Numbered from the stretch's first letter, positions 8,665 through 18,899 are shown. The stretch is 64,000 nucleotides of DNA from Chloroflexota bacterium (GCA_038040195.1 JBBPIR010000001.1:81561-145560); one strand, 5' to 3'. Numbers and translations: made by a program. The notes: a model not told the origin generated them from the sequence alone.

Positions 8665-9771
8665 CTAACCGCCGATCTGCGACATATTACGGGGAGGTGG
8701 CCGGAACCCAGGGTCCCCGATGTGGTGCTTCAACTCCTTGTTCCAGGCCGCCTCGCGGACGAGCTCCTCCAGGGCGGCGTCTGACGCTCCGGCGCGCATA
8801 GGTCCGCGCAGATCGGTCTCGTCGATACTGAACAGGCAGGTTCTCAATGTCCCCTCGGCGGTCAGCCGCAGCCGATCGCATGCGTCGCAGAACGGCTCAC
8901 TGACCGGGTTGATGAAGCCGATCTCGCCCACCCCGTCCGCAAACCGATACACCCGGCTGGTCTGGGCCGGGTCGGCCATGGGCACCCGCTCCAGCGGAAG
9001 CCAATCCGACGGGACCGATGCCTCCAGGGCTGCCTTCAGCTCGGCTCCGGTCAGGACCGAGTCGGGCGACCAGCGGCCGCCCCCGTCCAGGGGCATGAAC
9101 TCGATGAAGCGGACCACGTAGCCGCGCGTGCGGGCCAGCTCTGCGAAGGCCCGGACCTCGCGGTCGGTGGTGTCACGGAGGGCGACGGCGTTGATCTTGA
9201 TCGGTCGGAGCTGGGGGTAGGCCTCCGCCGCACGAAGACCGGCAAGGACCTGCGCGAGCGCGTCGCGGCGCGTGATGTCGCGGAAGGTCTCGGCCACCAG
9301 CGAGTCGACGCTGACGTTGAGCCGCTGGAGGCCTGCCTCGGCCAGGGCGGCGACGTGGCGCTCGAGCAGGAACCCGTTGGTGGTGAGTGACAGGTCAGTC
9401 AGGCCGTGGGGTTCCATGGCCGCCAGGCGACGCACGATGTCGGGCAGCTCACGCCGGACGAGTGGCTCCCCGCCGGTGAGCCGCACGTTGGTTATCCCGA
9501 GCCGGACGAGGAGGCCCACCAGGCGCTCGATCTCGCCGGGGGTGAGCAGCTCCCCGTGGGGCAGGAACGTCATGTCCTCCGAGGGCATGCAGTACAGGCA
9601 GCGGAACTGGCAGGCATCGGTGACTGACACGCGCAGCGCGCGCAGCGTCCGCCCGAAGCCGTCGACCAGCGGCCCCTCCCCGTGGGCAGGGGCCGTGGCG
9701 GGCGTGGGACCGATGCCGTTTCCGTGGGTTGCGCCTGGCAGCCCCGTGATCTGGGTCAGAACCTGCGCCAT
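8665..9771 (-). CDS. moaA: GTP 3',8-cyclase MoaA (molybdenum cofactor)
   Basis: 368 aa. This radical-SAM enzyme converts GTP to 3',8-cyclo-GTP, the first step of molybdopterin synthesis. Seen: N-terminal CX3CX2C cluster (ACQFRCLYCM), GGEPL SAM motif, C-terminal second cluster (FCDACDRLRLT ... RTCLF) and the terminal Gly-Gly (SQIGG) needed for activation. The first ~30 residues are a non-conserved extension. No other moa gene is in the window, so the rest of the pathway lies elsewhere. Confidence 0.97.
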   Translation of the reverse strand: MAQVLTQITGLPGATHGNGIGPTPATAPAHGEGPLVDGFGRTLRALRVSVTDACQFRCLYCMPSEDMTFLPHGELLTPGEIERLVGLLVRLGITNVRLTGGEPLVRRELPDIVRRLAAMEPHGLTDLSLTTNGFLLERHVAALAEAGLQRLNVSVDSLVAETFRDITRRDALAQVLAGLRAAEAYPQLRPIKINAVALRDTTDREVRAFAELARTRGYVVRFIEFMPLDGGGRWSPDSVLTGAELKAALEASVPSDWLPLERVPMADPAQTSRVYRFADGVGEIGFINPVSEPFCDACDRLRLTAEGTLRTCLFSIDETDLRGPMRAGASDAALEELVREAAWNKELKHHIGDPGFRPPPRNMSQIGG

Positions 9772-9834
9772 GGGTACAGCCTGCCAGACCGTTGTTACGC
9801 TTGCACGACGTGGTGCTCAGGTAGGCTTCGCGTC

Positions 9835-10824
9835 ATGACGAAGGTCGGCTACGCGGCCATGCTCGAGCAGTTCCATCCGACCGAGCTGTTGGGATGGTGC
9901 GAGCAGGCGGAGGCGGCCGGGTTTTCGGCCGGCTTCATGGTCAGCGAGCACTTCCACCCGTGGACCCCGCAGCAGGGCCAGGCCGCCTTCGCGTGGGCCT
10001 TCATGGGGGCGCTGGGGCAGCGGACGTCGCTGCCGTTCGGGACGGCGGTCACGACGCCGGGGTTCCGCTACCACCCCGCGGTGATCGCGCACGCCGCCGC
10101 CACGATGGGAACCATGTACCCCGGACGCTTCTGGCTGGGGCTTGGGGCCGGGGAGGCGCTCAACGAGCACGTCATCGGCGGCGAGTGGCCGGAGATCGGC
10201 GTCCGGAGCAGCATGTTGTTCGAGGCCATCGAGGTCATCTCCAAGTTGTTCTCCGGGGAGGTGGTCAAGCACGACGGGGAGTACTTCACGCTGGAATCGG
10301 CGCGGCTCTACACCCGACCCGAAAAGCCGGTACCGATCTACGTGGCCACCGCCGGGCCCTACAACGCCAAGCGAACCGGCCGATGGGCGGACGGGATGAT
10401 CACGGTGGGAGCGGCGGACGAAAAGCTCGAGATGCTGTGGGCCAAGTTCGCCGAGGGCGCCACGGGGGCGGGCAAGGACCCGGACACCATGCCCAAGCTG
10501 CTCCAGATTCACGTGTCGTGGGCCGATACCCAGGCCGAGGCAGAGGCCCAGGCCATTCGCGAGTGGCCGAACGGCGGGATGCCATTCGCCAAGCAGGACA
10601 TCCGCAACCCGGAGGACTTCGCGAACATGGCGAAGCTGGTCCGCCTGGAGGACTACGCCAACCGGATGCTCATCAGCGCCGACCTGGACGAGCACGCCGC
10701 CGCGTTGCAGCGCTTCGTGGAGATGGGGTTCTGGGAGGTCCACGTCCACAACGTCGGCCGCAACCAGGCGGAGTTCATCCGCGCCTATGGGGAGCGGGTC
10801 CTGCCCCAGCTCAAGCTCGGCTGA
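9835..10824 (+). CDS. F420-dependent LLM oxidoreductase, FGD-like
   Basis: 329 aa TIM-barrel flavin-like enzyme. It resembles F420-dependent glucose-6-phosphate dehydrogenase closely in several blocks: SEHFHPW (active His and Trp of FGD), TPGFRYHPAVIAHAAATMG, LGLGAGEALNE (catalytic Glu) and WADGMI. FGD reduces F420 with glucose-6-phosphate; members of this branch also oxidise other alcohols, so the substrate is not certain. The ATG at 9835 is preferred because a TAGGCT -10 box lies 7 nt upstream. A 17-bp tandem repeat contains its stop codon. It indicates that the organism makes F420. Confidence 0.88.
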   Translation: MTKVGYAAMLEQFHPTELLGWCEQAEAAGFSAGFMVSEHFHPWTPQQGQAAFAWAFMGALGQRTSLPFGTAVTTPGFRYHPAVIAHAAATMGTMYPGRFWLGLGAGEALNEHVIGGEWPEIGVRSSMLFEAIEVISKLFSGEVVKHDGEYFTLESARLYTRPEKPVPIYVATAGPYNAKRTGRWADGMITVGAADEKLEMLWAKFAEGATGAGKDPDTMPKLLQIHVSWADTQAEAEAQAIREWPNGGMPFAKQDIRNPEDFANMAKLVRLEDYANRMLISADLDEHAAALQRFVEMGFWEVHVHNVGRNQAEFIRAYGERVLPQLKLG

Positions 10825-10908
10825 CACTGGGGTTCGGCTGACACTGGGGTTCGGCTGACGAAGGCGAGGCGTGCGCGGCTGAGCGCGGCTGAGCGCGGCT
10901 GAGCGCGG
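10816..10908 (+). repeat. Two adjacent tandem repeats: 17-bp units over the stop codon, then 10-bp units
   Basis: Units (C/T)TCGGCTGACACTGGGG at 10816-10832 and 10833-10849 with a partial third; the stop TGA of the FGD-like gene lies in unit 1. From 10873 a 10-bp unit GCGCGGCTGA runs three times and leads directly into palindromic copy 3. Confidence 0.92.
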
Positions 10909-10969
10909 TATCACAGTCATTCGTGCTATCGCGGTATCGTGCTGCACGATGTCACGAATGCTTGTGAGC
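10908..10969 (+). repeat. Palindromic intergenic element, copy 3
   Basis: Long form (62 bp) with extra bases between the two inner arms. Outer arms TCACAG and TTGTGA, inner arms TTCGTGCTATCGCG and CACGATGTCACGAA. It ends 7 bp before the hydrolase ATG. Confidence 0.85.
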
Positions 10970-10976
10970 ATTCACT

Positions 10977-11879
10977 ATGGTCGGCCGTGTGCTGGCTGAG
11001 CCGATGACTGAACCGACCTTCCTGCCCACCCCGGACGGCCGGGCGCTGGACGTCTACCTCGCGGGACCGCTTGACGGGATCCCGCTCCTCTTCCACTTCG
11101 GCACGCCCTCATCCGGGCTGCCGTTCGACCCAGCGGTGGAGACCTTCGCGACACGCGGACTGCGGCATGTGAGCTTCAGTCGAGCCGGGTACGGCTCGTC
11201 GACCCGTCGACCGGGACGCTCGGTAGCCGATGTGGTCGACGACGTCGGGAGCGTGCTGGACCATATCGGTGCCGAGTCGGTCTACGTCATCGGCTGGTCG
11301 GGCGGCGGGCCGCATGCCCTGGCCACTGCGGCGCTCATGCCGGAGCGGGTCAGGGGGGTGGCCCTCATCGGTGGGGTTGCCCCGTATCCGGCCGAGGGTC
11401 TGGATTGGACCGCCGGCATGGGCGAGGAGAACATCGAGGAGTTCGGAGCCGCGCTGGAGGGACCAGAGGCGCTGATCGGGTTCAAGGAGCGGGCCTTGCC
11501 GGAGCTGGTCAAGGTCACCGGCCCGCAGGTCGCCGATGCCTTCGGGGACCTGATCGATGACGTGGACCGCGGGTCCTTGACTGGCGAATTTGCGGAGTGG
11601 ATTGCCGCGTGCATGCGGGACGCGCTGCGCGAGGGGTACTGGGGCTGGTTCGACGACGACATGGCGTTCATCAAGCCGTGGGGCTTCGACCTGGATTCCC
11701 TTCGCGTGCCAGTCCACGTCTGGCAGGGGGGCCACGACCGGATGGTGCCCTTCGCCCACGGGGAGTGGCTGGCGGCGCACATTCCCACCGCCCGGCCTCA
11801 CCTGCTCCCCGAGCATGGCCATCTCAGCCTGGCCGTGGACTCCCTCCCTCTAATAGTCGACGAGCTGCTGGCCGACTGA
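10977..11879 (+). CDS. Alpha/beta-hydrolase fold protein
   Basis: 300 aa. Catalytic triad visible: nucleophile elbow GWSGGGPHA (Ser near residue 105), Asp in GGHDRMVP and His in EHGHLSL near the C-terminus. The oxyanion strand LLFHFGTPSS precedes a typical cap domain. Family members hydrolyse esters, epoxides or lactones; the substrate is unknown. ATG 11004 (MTEPTFLP) is an equally good start and would leave more room after palindromic copy 3. Confidence 0.88.
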   Translation: MVGRVLAEPMTEPTFLPTPDGRALDVYLAGPLDGIPLLFHFGTPSSGLPFDPAVETFATRGLRHVSFSRAGYGSSTRRPGRSVADVVDDVGSVLDHIGAESVYVIGWSGGGPHALATAALMPERVRGVALIGGVAPYPAEGLDWTAGMGEENIEEFGAALEGPEALIGFKERALPELVKVTGPQVADAFGDLIDDVDRGSLTGEFAEWIAACMRDALREGYWGWFDDDMAFIKPWGFDLDSLRVPVHVWQGGHDRMVPFAHGEWLAAHIPTARPHLLPEHGHLSLAVDSLPLIVDELLAD

Positions 11880-11880
11880 G

Positions 11881-13107
<1,227 letters not shown>

Positions 13108-13145
13108 CGCGACAGTATGCCCGCAGCCAGGCGAGTGCCAGGGGC

Positions 13146-13175
13146 TAGCATCGGGCCATGGTGATGGCCAGCTGA
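13146..13175 (+). promoter_or_regulatory. -10 box and five-codon leader peptide coupled to the amine oxidase-like gene
   Basis: TAGCAT at 13146-13151 lies 6 nt before ATG 13158. That ATG opens a five-codon frame (MVMAS) whose TGA overlaps the next ATG at 13175 (TGATG). A leaderless mRNA would start with this mini-frame and couple to the downstream gene. Confidence 0.4.
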
Positions 13176-14638
13176 TGGCGGACCGATCCTGGCCGCTGCC
13201 GATCCCCGGAATCCGGCGGGCATGGTGGCTGCGCGAGGCGCTGACCACCGAGGCGGCCGCGGGTCGGGTCGCGCCCGCTCCCCCGCTGGTGGGTGTGGCG
13301 AGCGCGGAGGTCGCGATCATCGGCGGCGGGTACACCGGGATGTGGACCGCCTACTTCCTGACCGAGCGGGCACCCGGGGTGCGGATCGTGCTGCTGGAAC
13401 AGGACATCTGCGGGGGAGGGCCGTCGGGACGGAACGGAGGCTTCGTCCACGGCTGGTGGGTGCAGCTCCCCTATCTCGTGAAGCGGTACGGCACCAAGGC
13501 CGCGATCGAGATCGCGGATGCCGCCGACGAGGTGGTGGACGGGATCGGGGCGTGGTGCGCGCAGCACGGCGTGGACGCCTGGTACCGCAAGGCTGGCTCA
13601 CTGGAGGCCAACGCGTTTCCGGCGGTCGACAGCGGCTTCGAGGCCACCGCCGCCAGGTTGGAGCGACTGGGCGCCGGCGGCCAGCTGGCCGCCTGGGATG
13701 CGGCGGCGGTCCAGCAGGTGTGCGCCTCCCCCGCGTTCCGCGACGGCCTATGGATGCCGAGCGCGGCCTCCATCCAACCCGCCCGCCTGGCCCGCGGCCT
13801 GCGCCGCGTGTTGCTGGAGCGTGGCGTGACGATCCACGAGAACACCCGGGTCCGACGGTTGGACGCGCACGCCGGCACCGGCGCGCCCGGGCAGCCCGGC
13901 GTGCGGATATGGACCGATAACGGATCGGTAATCGCCCACCAGGCAATCTTGGCCGTCAATGCCTGGGCCGCCGGCTGGCCCGGACATCGACTCCGACTGC
14001 TGGCCTGGGGCAGCTACATGGTTGTGACCGAGCCCATCCCCGACCGGCTGGAGGCGCTGGGCTGGACCGGCGGGGAGCTGCTCAGCGACACCCGCTTCAC
14101 CATCAGCTACTTCCGCACTACGGACGACGGGCGGATCGCCTTCGGTGCGGGGGTGGGCGCGGCCGGCTTCGACGGCCGCATCGGTCAGACCTTCACCCAC
14201 GACCGGCAGGCCATCGCCCGGGTGGTGGCCAACTTCGACCACCTGTTCCCGATGCTGCGCGACGTCCGGTTCGAGGACGCCTGGGGGGGACCGATCGACA
14301 TCACGGCCGACCGCTTCCCGGTGATCGGGTCGCGGGACGGGGGCCGCGTCCACTATGCGTACGGGTTCTCCGGCAACGGGGCTGGGCCGGCGCGCCTGGC
14401 CGGTCGCGTCCTGGCTGCCCTGGTTGACGATCCCTACGACCCGCTGGCTCGGCTGGCGATGGTCGGCCGCGGGCAGCGGATCCTTCCGCCCGAGCCATTT
14501 CGCTACATCGGGGCGCGGCTCATCCGCGAGGCCCTTATTCGGCGCGACGACGCCCTGGACGCCGGCCGTCGGCCGGGCCTCTTCATTCGTGCCCTGGCCC
14601 GCGTTCCGAGCTTGCTCGGCTATCGGTTCGAGCATTAG
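13175..14638 (+). CDS. FAD-dependent amine oxidase-like (DAO family, PuuB-like)
   Basis: 487 aa. The Rossmann dinucleotide motif [14 protein letters not shown] starts near residue 47, followed by the FAD loop [16 protein letters not shown], typical of the DAO superfamily and close to gamma-glutamylputrescine oxidases. The C-terminal FAD motif is [19 protein letters not shown] ~45-residue N-terminal tail (ALTTEAAAG) is characteristic of the PuuB-like branch. It precedes polyamine-type ABC transporter genes, so oxidation of an imported polyamine or other amine is a reasonable inference. Expected products are aldehyde, ammonia or amine, and H2O2. Confidence 0.85.
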   Translation: MADRSWPLPIPGIRRAWWLREALTTEAAAGRVAPAPPLVGVASAEVAIIGGGYTGMWTAYFLTERAPGVRIVLLEQDICGGGPSGRNGGFVHGWWVQLPYLVKRYGTKAAIEIADAADEVVDGIGAWCAQHGVDAWYRKAGSLEANAFPAVDSGFEATAARLERLGAGGQLAAWDAAAVQQVCASPAFRDGLWMPSAASIQPARLARGLRRVLLERGVTIHENTRVRRLDAHAGTGAPGQPGVRIWTDNGSVIAHQAILAVNAWAAGWPGHRLRLLAWGSYMVVTEPIPDRLEALGWTGGELLSDTRFTISYFRTTDDGRIAFGAGVGAAGFDGRIGQTFTHDRQAIARVVANFDHLFPMLRDVRFEDAWGGPIDITADRFPVIGSRDGGRVHYAYGFSGNGAGPARLAGRVLAALVDDPYDPLARLAMVGRGQRILPPEPFRYIGARLIREALIRRDDALDAGRRPGLFIRALARVPSLLGYRFEH

Positions 14639-14675
14639 GCCGGCGGAGGAGGTGGTCGTTCGAGCGACCCCCGCC

Positions 14676-14730
14676 GTATCACAGGCGTTCGTGCTATCGC
14701 GCTGCACGATGTCACGAAGGAGTGTGATAC
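14676..14730 (+). repeat. Palindromic intergenic element, copy 4
   Basis: 55 bp with GTATCACAG at the left and TGTGATAC at the right, the most symmetrical outer arms in the family. Inner arms TTCGTGCTATCGCG and CACGATGTCACGAA. It lies between the flavoprotein and the transporter genes. Confidence 0.85.
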
Positions 14731-14868
14731 GCGGCCATCGGCGCGCGGATGTGTCGGGCATCAGTTGGCCACGTCGGCCACTCACCGGAAATCCGTTGAC
14801 CCGCCGAACGGCCCCGGCGTAGCATCTCCGCCACGACCGGGGATCCCTGGCCGAAGAGGAGGTTGGTT

Positions 14869-15924
14869 GTGCTCGCCCGTACCCGCCGCCTGCGCGTTGC
14901 GCTGGCCACATTCGCCACCACCGCGTTGGTCCTCGCCTCGTGCCAGGGAGCGGAGCCCCAGGAGCTGCTCGTCCTCGAATGGTCTGGCTACGAGGCACCC
15001 GACTTCTGGACCGACTTCCAGACCGCGAATCCGGAGGTAGCCCTGGACTGGGAATACGGCGCCACGGACGCCGACATCCTGGCCCTGATGCAGGCCGGCA
15101 GCCAGGCTGACATCTTCCATTTCTATACCGGCTGGCAGCAGTTCTACGTCGACGAGGGCCTGGTCCGAGAGATCGACACCAGCAAGCTGACCAACTGGGA
15201 TGCAATCCCCGCCGACATGCAGGCCCTGGGCCAGATCGACGGCAAGCAGTACTACATCCCATGGGACTGGGGCTTCACCTCCATCCTCTACAACACCGAG
15301 CAGGTTCCCGAGGTCACCAGCTGGGACGCGCTGTTCAACGAGGACTACGCCGGTCACATCTCGATGTGGGACGACGGTCCGGGAGCGGTGACGGTCTCGT
15401 CGTACATCCACGACTACGATGAGACGGCCATCACCCAAGCGCAGCTGGCCGCCATCGAACAGGAGTGGAAGGACCAGAAGCCGCTCAACCTCCACTACTG
15501 GTCCGGGGAGCCGGATTTCTGTCCCGAGGTCGTCAGCGGGGAGATCTGGGTCGCCTACGCCTGGCAGGGCTGTTACGCGACGGCGCTCGGCGAGGGCGCA
15601 CCGGTGGCTTATGCCGACCCGGTCGAGGGCAGGAACAGCTGGGTCGGCCTGTACGGCATCAGCGCCGACACCGATAGCTACGAGTTGGCCCTCAAGTTCC
15701 TGGATGCCAAGCTGGCCGAGCTGACATGCGGCAACCTGGTCACCCTCTACTACTACGGCTGCGCGAATGGCGACGTCATGGCCGCTGTCGACGACCCGTT
15801 CCTGATCGACGTCTTCAGCCTCGACGACCCGGCCGTTCTCGAGCGGACGAACTTCACGCCGATCATCACCGCGGAGCAGCGGGACGCGTGGTCCGCGATG
15901 TGGACCCGGGTCGCGGCGGACTAG
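14869..15924 (+). CDS. ABC transporter substrate-binding lipoprotein, spermidine/putrescine type
   Basis: 351 aa. Lipobox LVLASC near residue 24 anchors it to the membrane. The mature protein follows the PotD/PotF plan: LEWSGYEAPDFWTDFQ near the start, YYIPWDWGFTSILYN, the hinge segment SWDALFNEDYAGHISMWDD, and WVAYAWQGC. It would capture a polyamine or related cation and deliver it to the two permeases that follow. GTG 14869 is chosen because AGGAGG lies 6 nt upstream (14857-14862); TTG 14863 is also in frame. Confidence 0.9.
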   Translation: MLARTRRLRVALATFATTALVLASCQGAEPQELLVLEWSGYEAPDFWTDFQTANPEVALDWEYGATDADILALMQAGSQADIFHFYTGWQQFYVDEGLVREIDTSKLTNWDAIPADMQALGQIDGKQYYIPWDWGFTSILYNTEQVPEVTSWDALFNEDYAGHISMWDDGPGAVTVSSYIHDYDETAITQAQLAAIEQEWKDQKPLNLHYWSGEPDFCPEVVSGEIWVAYAWQGCYATALGEGAPVAYADPVEGRNSWVGLYGISADTDSYELALKFLDAKLAELTCGNLVTLYYYGCANGDVMAAVDDPFLIDVFSLDDPAVLERTNFTPIITAEQRDAWSAMWTRVAAD

Positions 15925-15951
15925 CCGCCGGGGGAAGACCGGCGTAGACCG

Positions 15952-16812
15952 ATGTTGGGGCGGCGAGGAGCGCTTCGCTTCCTCGCCCTCCCCCCATACG
16001 TCTGGCTGGGGCTGTTCTTCGTTCTGCCGCTCGTCCTCATCGTCGCCATCTCGTTCCGCCCGGAAACCGGACCGATCGACTTCGATGACCCCTGGAGCTT
16101 GTCGTTCATCCAATACGAGCGGGTACTGGAGACGCCCGCCTATCTGCGGTTGCTGGGGATATCGGTCCTCATGGCCCTGGCGGTGGCGGTATCCGCCACC
16201 GCGCTCGCCTATCCGGTGGCCTATTTCCTGACCTTTCGAGCGCGGGACCGGGCAACCCTGTACCTCATCCTGTTGCTGATCCCGTTCGCCACGAGCTACC
16301 TCCTGCGGGTGATGGCCTGGCGGCTCATGCTCGGCCAGGAGGGGGCGATCAACTCGTTCCTCCAATTCGTCGGCCTGACGAGCGGGCCGTTAGACCTGCT
16401 GCTCTACTCCCGGGCGGCGGTCGTCATCACCCTGGTCTACGTCTGGATTCCGTTCGCGGCACTCCCCATCTACGCCGCCATGCAACGGATCGATCGCGCC
16501 CACCTGGAGGCGGCCGCGGACCTGGGTGCCGGGCCGTGGAGCCGGTTCTGGCGGATCACCGTCCCCCTCAGCCTGCCCGGCGCGCTTGCCGCGTTCTTCA
16601 TGGTCTTCATTCCAACCGTCGGGGAGTACGTGACCCCGTCCCTGGTGGGCGGGACGGAAGGGATCATGTACGGCAACCTCATCCAGGACTTCTTCACCAG
16701 CGCCGCCAACTGGGCGTTGGGGTCGGCGTTCTCGGTGATCATGCTGCTGGTCACCCTGCTCCTGGTCGTGGTCGCGCTGCGGGTCGTTGACCTACGGCGG
16801 GTGGCGACGTGA
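15952..16812 (+). CDS. ABC transporter permease, PotB-like
   Basis: 286 aa, six membrane helices. The EAA loop that contacts the ATPase is EAAADLGAGPWSRFWRITVPLSLPG near residue 185. PotB-type residues include PPYVWLGLFFVLPL and PTVGEYVTPSLVGG. It forms a heterodimer with the PotC-like protein encoded next, whose GTG overlaps this stop codon. No ATPase gene follows; the pump must borrow one from elsewhere. Confidence 0.92.
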   Translation: MLGRRGALRFLALPPYVWLGLFFVLPLVLIVAISFRPETGPIDFDDPWSLSFIQYERVLETPAYLRLLGISVLMALAVAVSATALAYPVAYFLTFRARDRATLYLILLLIPFATSYLLRVMAWRLMLGQEGAINSFLQFVGLTSGPLDLLLYSRAAVVITLVYVWIPFAALPIYAAMQRIDRAHLEAAADLGAGPWSRFWRITVPLSLPGALAAFFMVFIPTVGEYVTPSLVGGTEGIMYGNLIQDFFTSAANWALGSAFSVIMLLVTLLLVVVALRVVDLRRVAT

Positions 16813-17618
16813 CGGCGACGCGGACTCGGAGCGCGGTCGGCGTGGGCCGGACCCGGGTCCCGCTACGGGCCACGTACGTGGCCGTGCTCCTGCTCCTCTA
16901 CTTCCCGATCGCGCTCCTTGCCGTCTTCTCGTTCAACGAGAACACCATCCTGATCTTCCCGCTCAGCGGGTTCACCCTGGAACGGTACAGCGAGGTCTTC
17001 AGGGACGCGGGTCTCATCGAGGCGGCTCGCAACTCGCTCGTGGTGGGGGTCATGGCGGCAACCCTGGCGACCCTGATCGGCTTCGCGGTCAGCGTGGCGG
17101 TCGTTCGCTTCCGGTTCCGTGGCCGAGCGGGGCTGGTTGCTCTGGCGGGGCTGCCGCTGATCGTGCCGTTCGTCGTCCTGGGCGTCTCGCTCTTCTTGCT
17201 GTTCATCTTCCTCGACATCCCGCGCTCGCTGCTGACGATCGCCATCGGTCACACGGTCGTGGCCGTGCCGTTTGCGACGTTGATCCTGCTGGCGCGGATG
17301 ATCGGCCTCGACCCGAACCTCGAGGACGCCGCCATGGACCTGGGCGCGACCTACCGGACCACGCTCCGCCGAGTGGTAGTGCCACTCATGGGGCCGTCAC
17401 TCCTGTCGGCGTGGCTGACGTGCTTCATCGTCTCGTTCGACGAGGTGGCGATCGCCCTGTTCCTGGCCGGCGGGGATCCCACCTTCCCGATCTTCCTTTA
17501 CGGGCAGCTGCGGTTCGCTCAGCGGGTCCCGGTCCTGATCGCCATGGCGGTCCTGCTGATGATCGGGACGGTGACGCTGACCCTCATCGCCTTCCGACTG
17601 GGCCGCCGCCGGGCCTAG
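16809..17618 (+). CDS. ABC transporter permease, PotC-like
   Basis: 269 aa, six membrane helices, EAA loop EDAAMDLGATYRTTLRRVVVPLMGP near residue 180, and the PotC signature FSFNENT ... FTLERYSEVF. The GTG start overlaps the preceding stop (GTGA). It ends the operon: the next 208 bp hold only a degenerate repeat, and the next gene is on the other strand. Confidence 0.92.
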   Translation: MTATRTRSAVGVGRTRVPLRATYVAVLLLLYFPIALLAVFSFNENTILIFPLSGFTLERYSEVFRDAGLIEAARNSLVVGVMAATLATLIGFAVSVAVVRFRFRGRAGLVALAGLPLIVPFVVLGVSLFLLFIFLDIPRSLLTIAIGHTVVAVPFATLILLARMIGLDPNLEDAAMDLGATYRTTLRRVVVPLMGPSLLSAWLTCFIVSFDEVAIALFLAGGDPTFPIFLYGQLRFAQRVPVLIAMAVLLMIGTVTLTLIAFRLGRRRA

Positions 17619-17640
17619 GTCGCTCGGCGCGTTCCATTTT

Positions 17641-17800
17641 GTTCACCACACGGACGTATCGGCCAAGAAGGAGGTCGAACCGGCCGCGATCTGCCTCTGC
17701 GTGGCCGTTTCTGTCACCAGGTGACCATTTCGGCCAAGAAGAGCAGTGATTTCGAGTCAAACCGCATCAATGTTGGCCGTTATGTCCACCTGGTGAACAT
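17641..17800. repeat. Degenerate ~71-bp direct repeat, three units
   Basis: Units begin near 17641, 17713 and 17784 with GTTCACC, GTCACCAGGTGAC and GTCCACCTGGTGAAC. The first two are followed by GGCCAAGAAG (17661 and 17732, 71 bp apart). Units one and two each end in a GGCCGTT block. It fills the gap between the transporter operon and the DUF2277 gene. Confidence 0.6.
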
Positions 17801-17825
17801 TGGCCTTCGCCGCCGCCGCTGAGGG

Positions 17826-18044
17826 TCAGTGGCGGTGGGCCGGGTGGGTTGAGGCCACCGCATCCAGGAGCCGCCGAGAGGCGAGGGCCACTTCGGCCAC
17901 GGCCTCGTCGAATGCACCCTCGTTGGCAGCCGACGGGCGGCGATACCCGCTCACCTTTCGCACGTACTGGAGCGCGGCCGCGGTGATGTCGTCGTCCGGG
18001 GCTACCTCGGCCCCGTCCCGGAGGACGTGAATGGATCTGCACAT
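17826..18044 (-). CDS. DUF2277 family protein
   Basis: 72 aa. It starts MCRSIHVLRDG and carries AALQYVRKVSGYRRPSAANE, the hallmark block of DUF2277, a small cytoplasmic family of unknown function. ATG 18044 is preferred because the family starts MCRSI and a TACGCT box lies 7 nt upstream (leaderless). Longer upstream frames are not conserved. Confidence 0.88.
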   Translation of the reverse strand: MCRSIHVLRDGAEVAPDDDITAAALQYVRKVSGYRRPSAANEGAFDEAVAEVALASRRLLDAVASTHPAHRH

Positions 18045-18134
18045 GGAGCCTAGCGTAGCGCGGAGGTGGCAATCCCGCGCGCGGTGACGACGGTGGCAAC
18101 CCCGCACCAGCAGTCGTTCTGGGTGCTGGGCGTC

Positions 18135-18197
18135 GCGTCACAGCAGTTCGTGCTATCGCGCTGTCGTGCTGCACGATGTCACGAATGCCTGTGATAC
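18135..18197 (+). repeat. Palindromic intergenic element, copy 5
   Basis: Long form (about 63 bp) like copy 3, with extra bases between the inner arms. It lies between two minus-strand genes yet keeps the same + strand polarity as the other copies. Confidence 0.85.
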
Positions 18198-18248
18198 CCG
18201 GTGGCCCCCCCGGCGGTGGCGCCCCGCGAGCGGCACACCCGCTCCGGA

Positions 18249-18899
18249 TCAGAACTCGGGGATCAGCTCCTCGAGCGAGTCGATGACCCGATCCGCGGCG
18301 GCGACATCGGTCTCGGCGAACTGCGGCACCGCGATGCATGCCAGCCCGGCAGCCTTGGCCGCCGCCACCCCCGCCGACGAGTCTTCCAGCGCCAGGACGT
18401 GCCGCGGCTCAACTCCCAACCGCTGGCAGACCAGCAGGTAGATGTCGGGGGCCGGCTTGGAGTGGGCCACGTCATCCGAGGTCACGATCACGTCGAAGAC
18501 ATCGGTCAAGCGGGCCGTGGCCAATGCGGCATCCACAAGCCGCCGAGGCGAGTTCGAGGCCAGGGCCAGTGGCAGCCGGCCGCGCAGGCGCGCGACCAGC
18601 TCCAACGCTCCAGGGCGCCCGGCCACGTCCACCTGCAGGGCCTCGTACATGGAAAGCACCATCTCCTCGACCAGGGCCGGACCACGCTCGGGCGGCTGAC
18701 CCAGGCGCTCGGCGAAGTAGCGGGCCGTGGTGTCGAATGCGGTCCCGATCACGGCCATCTTGTCCTCGCGCGTGAACACGGCGCCATGGGCGGCGAACAG
18801 CTGCTCCTCGGCCGCCTGCCACACGACCTCGGTGTCCAGCAGCAGCCCGTCCATGTCGAAGACCACCGCCCGATACCGATGCGGAGGCTCTGCACGCAT
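18249..18899 (-). CDS. HAD-family phosphatase (beta-phosphoglucomutase/phosphatase-like)
   Basis: 216 aa. All four HAD motifs are visible: nucleophile FDMDGLLLDTE near residue 14, motif II ASNSPR, motif III Lys in HSKPAPDIY, and acidic LEDSSAG. A helical cap (about 25-85) is of the subfamily I type that acts on small phosphorylated sugars or metabolites. The ATG overlaps the stop of the upstream dehydrogenase by 1 nt (TGATG), so it is the last gene of that operon. The substrate is not predictable. Confidence 0.9.
   Translation of the reverse strand: MRAEPPHRYRAVVFDMDGLLLDTEVVWQAAEEQLFAAHGAVFTREDKMAVIGTAFDTTARYFAERLGQPPERGPALVEEMVLSMYEALQVDVAGRPGALELVARLRGRLPLALASNSPRRLVDAALATARLTDVFDVIVTSDDVAHSKPAPDIYLLVCQRLGVEPRHVLALEDSSAGVAAAKAAGLACIAVPQFAETDVAAADRVIDSLEELIPEF

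Noticed and set aside
14782-16365. 527-codon minus-strand open frame opposite the ABC transporter genes
   Set aside because: Low-complexity translation without motifs; the + strand genes have SD sequence, lipobox and transporter signatures.
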